Positions 61,556 through 64,000 of a DNA stretch of 64,000 bases are shown piece by piece; position 1 is the stretch's first letter; every line of letters begins with the position of its first letter. Below the pieces are notes generated by a model, which was given only the letters and a program-made list of their open reading frames with translations, had not been told where the DNA came from and ran no database searches. The stretch is from Paracoccus sp. MBLB3053. GTDB taxonomy: Bacteria > Pseudomonadota > Alphaproteobacteria > Rhodobacterales > Rhodobacteraceae. Position numbers and translations under genes: made by a program. The stretch spans positions 62,001-126,000 of the forward strand of contig NZ_JAVQLW010000002.1 of the NCBI RefSeq assembly GCF_031822435.1, in the 5' to 3' direction.

Positions 61556-63087
61556 GCAAGCAGTGCCTTTCTGTCTTCGGTCGACAAGCCCACGACGGCG
61601 TCGCGTGCAGCTTGCGCCTCGCCGCCATGCCACAGGATCGCCTCGATGAGCGAACGCGCCCTGCCGTCATGAAGGTAGTTCTCGACGCCCGTCACCTGCC
61701 GGTTCAGGGTAATACCCCAAAGTGGCGCGGTGCGCCATTCCCGTCCCGTGGCGCGGGATTCGGGGCGATTGTCTGCGAGCCCGTCCCCCATGTCATGCAG
61801 CAGCATGTCGGTATAGGGCCAGATCAGTTGAAAGCTCTGCTCGACCTGGCCGTTCAACCGATGGGTCACGAATTTCGGGTTGTGGCAGGACGTGCAGCCG
61901 ATGGAATAGGCGATCTCCTTGCCGCGAAGCACCGCCGGATCGTCAAGGTTGCGCCGCTCCGGCACGGCCAGATTGCGCGCGTAGAAGGTGACCAAGTCCA
62001 GCGCCTGTCCGTCGACCTCGAGCCCGTCGCGAATGCCTGGTTCCTGTCCGGCTGTCGCGTTGAGACAATCTGCCTGCACCGGGGTGCATTCGCCCGAAGG
62101 GCCGGGGAAAAGCGGGGTGGACAGCCCCATGTCGTCGGCGAAGGCCTTGGCCGATTGCTCGCGGATCGTGGGCTTGCCGGCCTTGAGCCCGAAACGGCCC
62201 AGAAGCGGGCGGCCGAATTCGTCCGACCAGACGATATTGGGGCGACCCGAAATGCCGTCACCGTCGCTGTCGCCCGGATCGGCCAGCGCCAGGATGTCGG
62301 CGGCCGGGACCGATTCCAGCAGGCCAAGCCCGATCATCTGCGGCGTCACGCGGGGCGACATCATCAGCCCGTCTTGTGGCGCGCCATAGCGATATCCCTC
62401 GATGCGGAATAGCGGCTTCCGCAATTCCACGACACTTCCATCGGCCAGGGTCACGGGAAAGGCTGACCATTCGATCTCGATGCTGCCTTCGGCCAGGTAG
62501 CCTTCCAACGCGAGGTCCTGCAGCTGTCCGCCATAGACCGGCTCTGGCATGGTCGGGATGTAATCCGGGATCAGCAGCTGGCCCCCGCCTCCGGGAATGG
62601 AAAGTCGAAGAAGAGCTGAAACGCGGCTGTCATCCGGATTTTCGGGCAGATGGCCGCGCCCGTCCTTGATGTGGCAATTCTGGCAGGATCGCGCGTTGTA
62701 AAGCGGCCCCAGACCGTCGCTGCCCTTCGTCGAAGAGGGCGCGCCGACCCACAGCTTGCGGAAGATGCCATTGCCGACCTTGAACTTCAGTTCGGATTCG
62801 AAGGGCATGTTCGCTGAGAATTGGGAAAAGGCATCGGCCGTGTCGAGGTAGCGCGTCGTCGCGGCTCCACCGGTTTTCTGCTCGAACCGCTCAGGCGCGT
62901 TGAAATCTGTCGTCGGCGCTGTCACGGCCCCGATCCTTGCCGCTTCCTCGACGGTGCGGGGGATGATGTCCAGATGTGGCTCATCCTGCCAACTGGACAT
63001 GTCGGTCGGTTCGGCTTGGGCGGCACAGGCCAGAATAGCCAAGGCGGTGCCGCCCAAAAGGCGCATCAAGCGCGCGAAGGGTATCAT
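61537..63087 (-). CDS. Di-haem oxidoreductase (DUF1111 family)
   Basis: A 516-residue periplasmic c-type cytochrome with signal peptide (LLGGTALAILACAAQA). Two haem-attachment motifs are present: CQNCH in the N-terminal half and CTSCH in the C-terminal half. The family (DUF1111, also called thiol oxidoreductase-like) is related to MauG/CcpA-type di-haem peroxidases. A calcium-like loop DPGDSDGDGISGRP lies in the middle. It sits between two imelysin genes, 12 bases from one and overlapping the other, so it may oxidise or reduce the metal they handle. Confidence 0.92.
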   Translation of the reverse strand: MIPFARLMRLLGGTALAILACAAQAEPTDMSSWQDEPHLDIIPRTVEEAARIGAVTAPTTDFNAPERFEQKTGGAATTRYLDTADAFSQFSANMPFESELKFKVGNGIFRKLWVGAPSSTKGSDGLGPLYNARSCQNCHIKDGRGHLPENPDDSRVSALLRLSIPGGGGQLLIPDYIPTMPEPVYGGQLQDLALEGYLAEGSIEIEWSAFPVTLADGSVVELRKPLFRIEGYRYGAPQDGLMMSPRVTPQMIGLGLLESVPAADILALADPGDSDGDGISGRPNIVWSDEFGRPLLGRFGLKAGKPTIREQSAKAFADDMGLSTPLFPGPSGECTPVQADCLNATAGQEPGIRDGLEVDGQALDLVTFYARNLAVPERRNLDDPAVLRGKEIAYSIGCTSCHNPKFVTHRLNGQVEQSFQLIWPYTDMLLHDMGDGLADNRPESRATGREWRTAPLWGITLNRQVTGVENYLHDGRARSLIEAILWHGGEAQAARDAVVGLSTEDRKALLAWLESL

Positions 63088-63099
63088 GTCAGGCAGACG

Positions 63100-64000
63100 T
63101 CACTGGAAGACGGCGTTCGGGTCGTCGAGGCTGTCCGACCCCTCGAAGGCAATCGCGTTCAGTTTCAACGCGGCAACTGCGCGTTCGATCCCCTTCGTCT
63201 GGGCCACCAACGCATCGACGGCTGCCATGATGGTGGCTTCGCCTTCGCTATTGCCCGGAGCCAGCATCTGATCATAGGCCATCCCGCCCTCGGCCTTGTC
63301 GCGCAGCGCGGTCAGGGCGGCCATGCTGGCATCCAACTCCCTGCGGAGTTCAGTGTCCACGGTGGCATCGGCCGCCGCGACAAGCTGCGAGAGCGAAGGA
63401 CCGGTCAGCTTGCTGCCATCGGCGCGCGTATAGTGGCCCAGATAGACGTTCTGGATTCCAAGCCCGTCATAGTAGTGGCTCAGGTGGGTCTGGTCCGAGA
63501 AGCAATCATGTTCTTCCTCGGGGTCGTTCAGCATCAGGCCAAGCTTCATCCGCTCGCCCGCCTGCTCGCCATAGGACAGGCTTCCCATACCGGTCAGCAT
63601 CGCGTTGAGCCCGGCTTGCGGATCGGCTGTCACGGCGTCGCGCGCCGCGCCGCCATCTTCCCAATTCGCGACCATTTCCTGCAGATCGGCGATCAGCAGA
63701 TCCGTCGCGGCGACCAGATATTCCGCGCGCCGGTCGCAGTTGCCGCCGGTGCAGCCTGCGTCCTGCTGGAAATCGGTATGCGGGCGCGCGCCGGCGCCTG
63801 CCTCGGTGCCGTTCAGATCCTGACCCCAGAGCAGGAATTCGATGGCATGATAGCCAGAGGCGACATTCGCTTCGATCCCGCCCGCCTCGTGCAACTCGCC
63901 CGAGATCAGTTCTGGGGTGATGGTGGCTGCATCCAGCGTCTTTCCCGAAAGTTCCAGCCGGGGATTGGCGATGACGTTGAGCTGGGCAAGTTCGTTATCC
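63100..64000 (-). CDS. Imelysin family protein (partial, 5' end outside)
   Basis: The C-terminal part of an imelysin (M75-type) protein; the gene continues beyond position 64000. The metal motif G-Y-H-A-I-E is visible in ASGYHAIEFLLWGQDLNG, and the terminal region SHYYDGLGIQNVYLGHYT is typical. The coding frame runs unbroken to the edge, entering with LAQLNVIANPRLEL. It is the first visible gene of the imelysin/DUF1111/imelysin/DUF1513 transcript, linked to iron uptake in relatives such as IrpA and ICMP. Confidence 0.9.
   Translation of the reverse strand, partial: DNELAQLNVIANPRLELSGKTLDAATITPELISGELHEAGGIEANVASGYHAIEFLLWGQDLNGTEAGAGARPHTDFQQDAGCTGGNCDRRAEYLVAATDLLIADLQEMVANWEDGGAARDAVTADPQAGLNAMLTGMGSLSYGEQAGERMKLGLMLNDPEEEHDCFSDQTHLSHYYDGLGIQNVYLGHYTRADGSKLTGPSLSQLVAAADATVDTELRRELDASMAALTALRDKAEGGMAYDQMLAPGNSEGEATIMAAVDALVAQTKGIERAVAALKLNAIAFEGSDSLDDPNAVFQ

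Noticed and set aside
1..64000. CRISPR arrays, tRNA or rRNA genes
   Set aside because: I saw no regularly spaced direct repeats, no tRNA cloverleaf-like stretch with a TTCGANTC arm, and no rRNA signature. A search tool could still find a degenerate tRNA.

Overview
The window is GC-rich, densely packed DNA that reads like an alphaproteobacterium of the Rhodobacteraceae, most like Paracoccus. The basis is codon use, very frequent ATGA-type gene overlaps, and gene families typical of that group: TRAP-like tripartite tricarboxylate transport, polyamine ABC uptake, and an amine dehydrogenase of the trimethylamine dehydrogenase family. There are no ribosomal, tRNA or other core genes. It is therefore an accessory catabolic and stress region, either in the chromosome or on a large plasmid; the sequence alone does not decide which.

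Layout. 0.4-7.7 kb: an OmpR-type two-component system faces a five-gene operon of a T-hemolysin/GNAT-like protein, an AMP-dependent ligase, an SDR, a TauD-type dioxygenase and a secreted DUF6134 protein. A PepSY protein and cytochrome b561 follow. The same tandem half-site (TGTAAG-N5-CGCAAG) stands before both transcription units, so I infer one regulon making an unknown acylated small molecule or lipid. This is my best candidate for an undescribed system. 7.8-25.0 kb: an amine/polyamine catabolic island with FMO-like enzyme, RidA, DUF1028, PuuC-like aldehyde dehydrogenase, GMC oxidoreductase, YtcJ-like amidohydrolase, PotFGHI-like ABC importer, LysR regulator, a histamine/dimethylamine dehydrogenase-like flavoprotein and an ArgE-like deacylase. 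25.0-29.6 kb: IS remnants (IS256-, IS481- and IS5-like) around two surface-polysaccharide genes (GT87 and polysaccharide pyruvyl transferase).

29.7-32.5 kb: a FixJ-like response regulator, a receiver-only regulator and a divergent membrane histidine kinase. 32.5-45.4 kb: a run of minus-strand hydrolases (four alpha/beta hydrolases, two isochorismatase-type, one MBL, one glutamine amidotransferase), an AhpD-like protein and a catalase, headed by a divergent winged-helix/STAND ATPase regulator of about 930 residues. 45.5-52.2 kb: a DUF1932 dehydrogenase, an FAD-linked hydroxyacid dehydrogenase and a tctA-tctC-tctB-abrB transport operon. 52.6-57 kb: a VOC protein, then a membrane protein paired with a periplasmic ClpP-like protein, and a secreted protein. 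57.1-59.4 kb: two GST-fold genes under a TetR repressor with two visible operators. 59.5-64.0 kb: a periplasmic imelysin / di-haem DUF1111 / imelysin / DUF1513 iron-type locus, cut by the window end.

Starts were chosen by hand from ribosome binding sites, overlaps and family N-termini. No alignment or database search was run, so family names rest on recognised motifs and remembered relatives.
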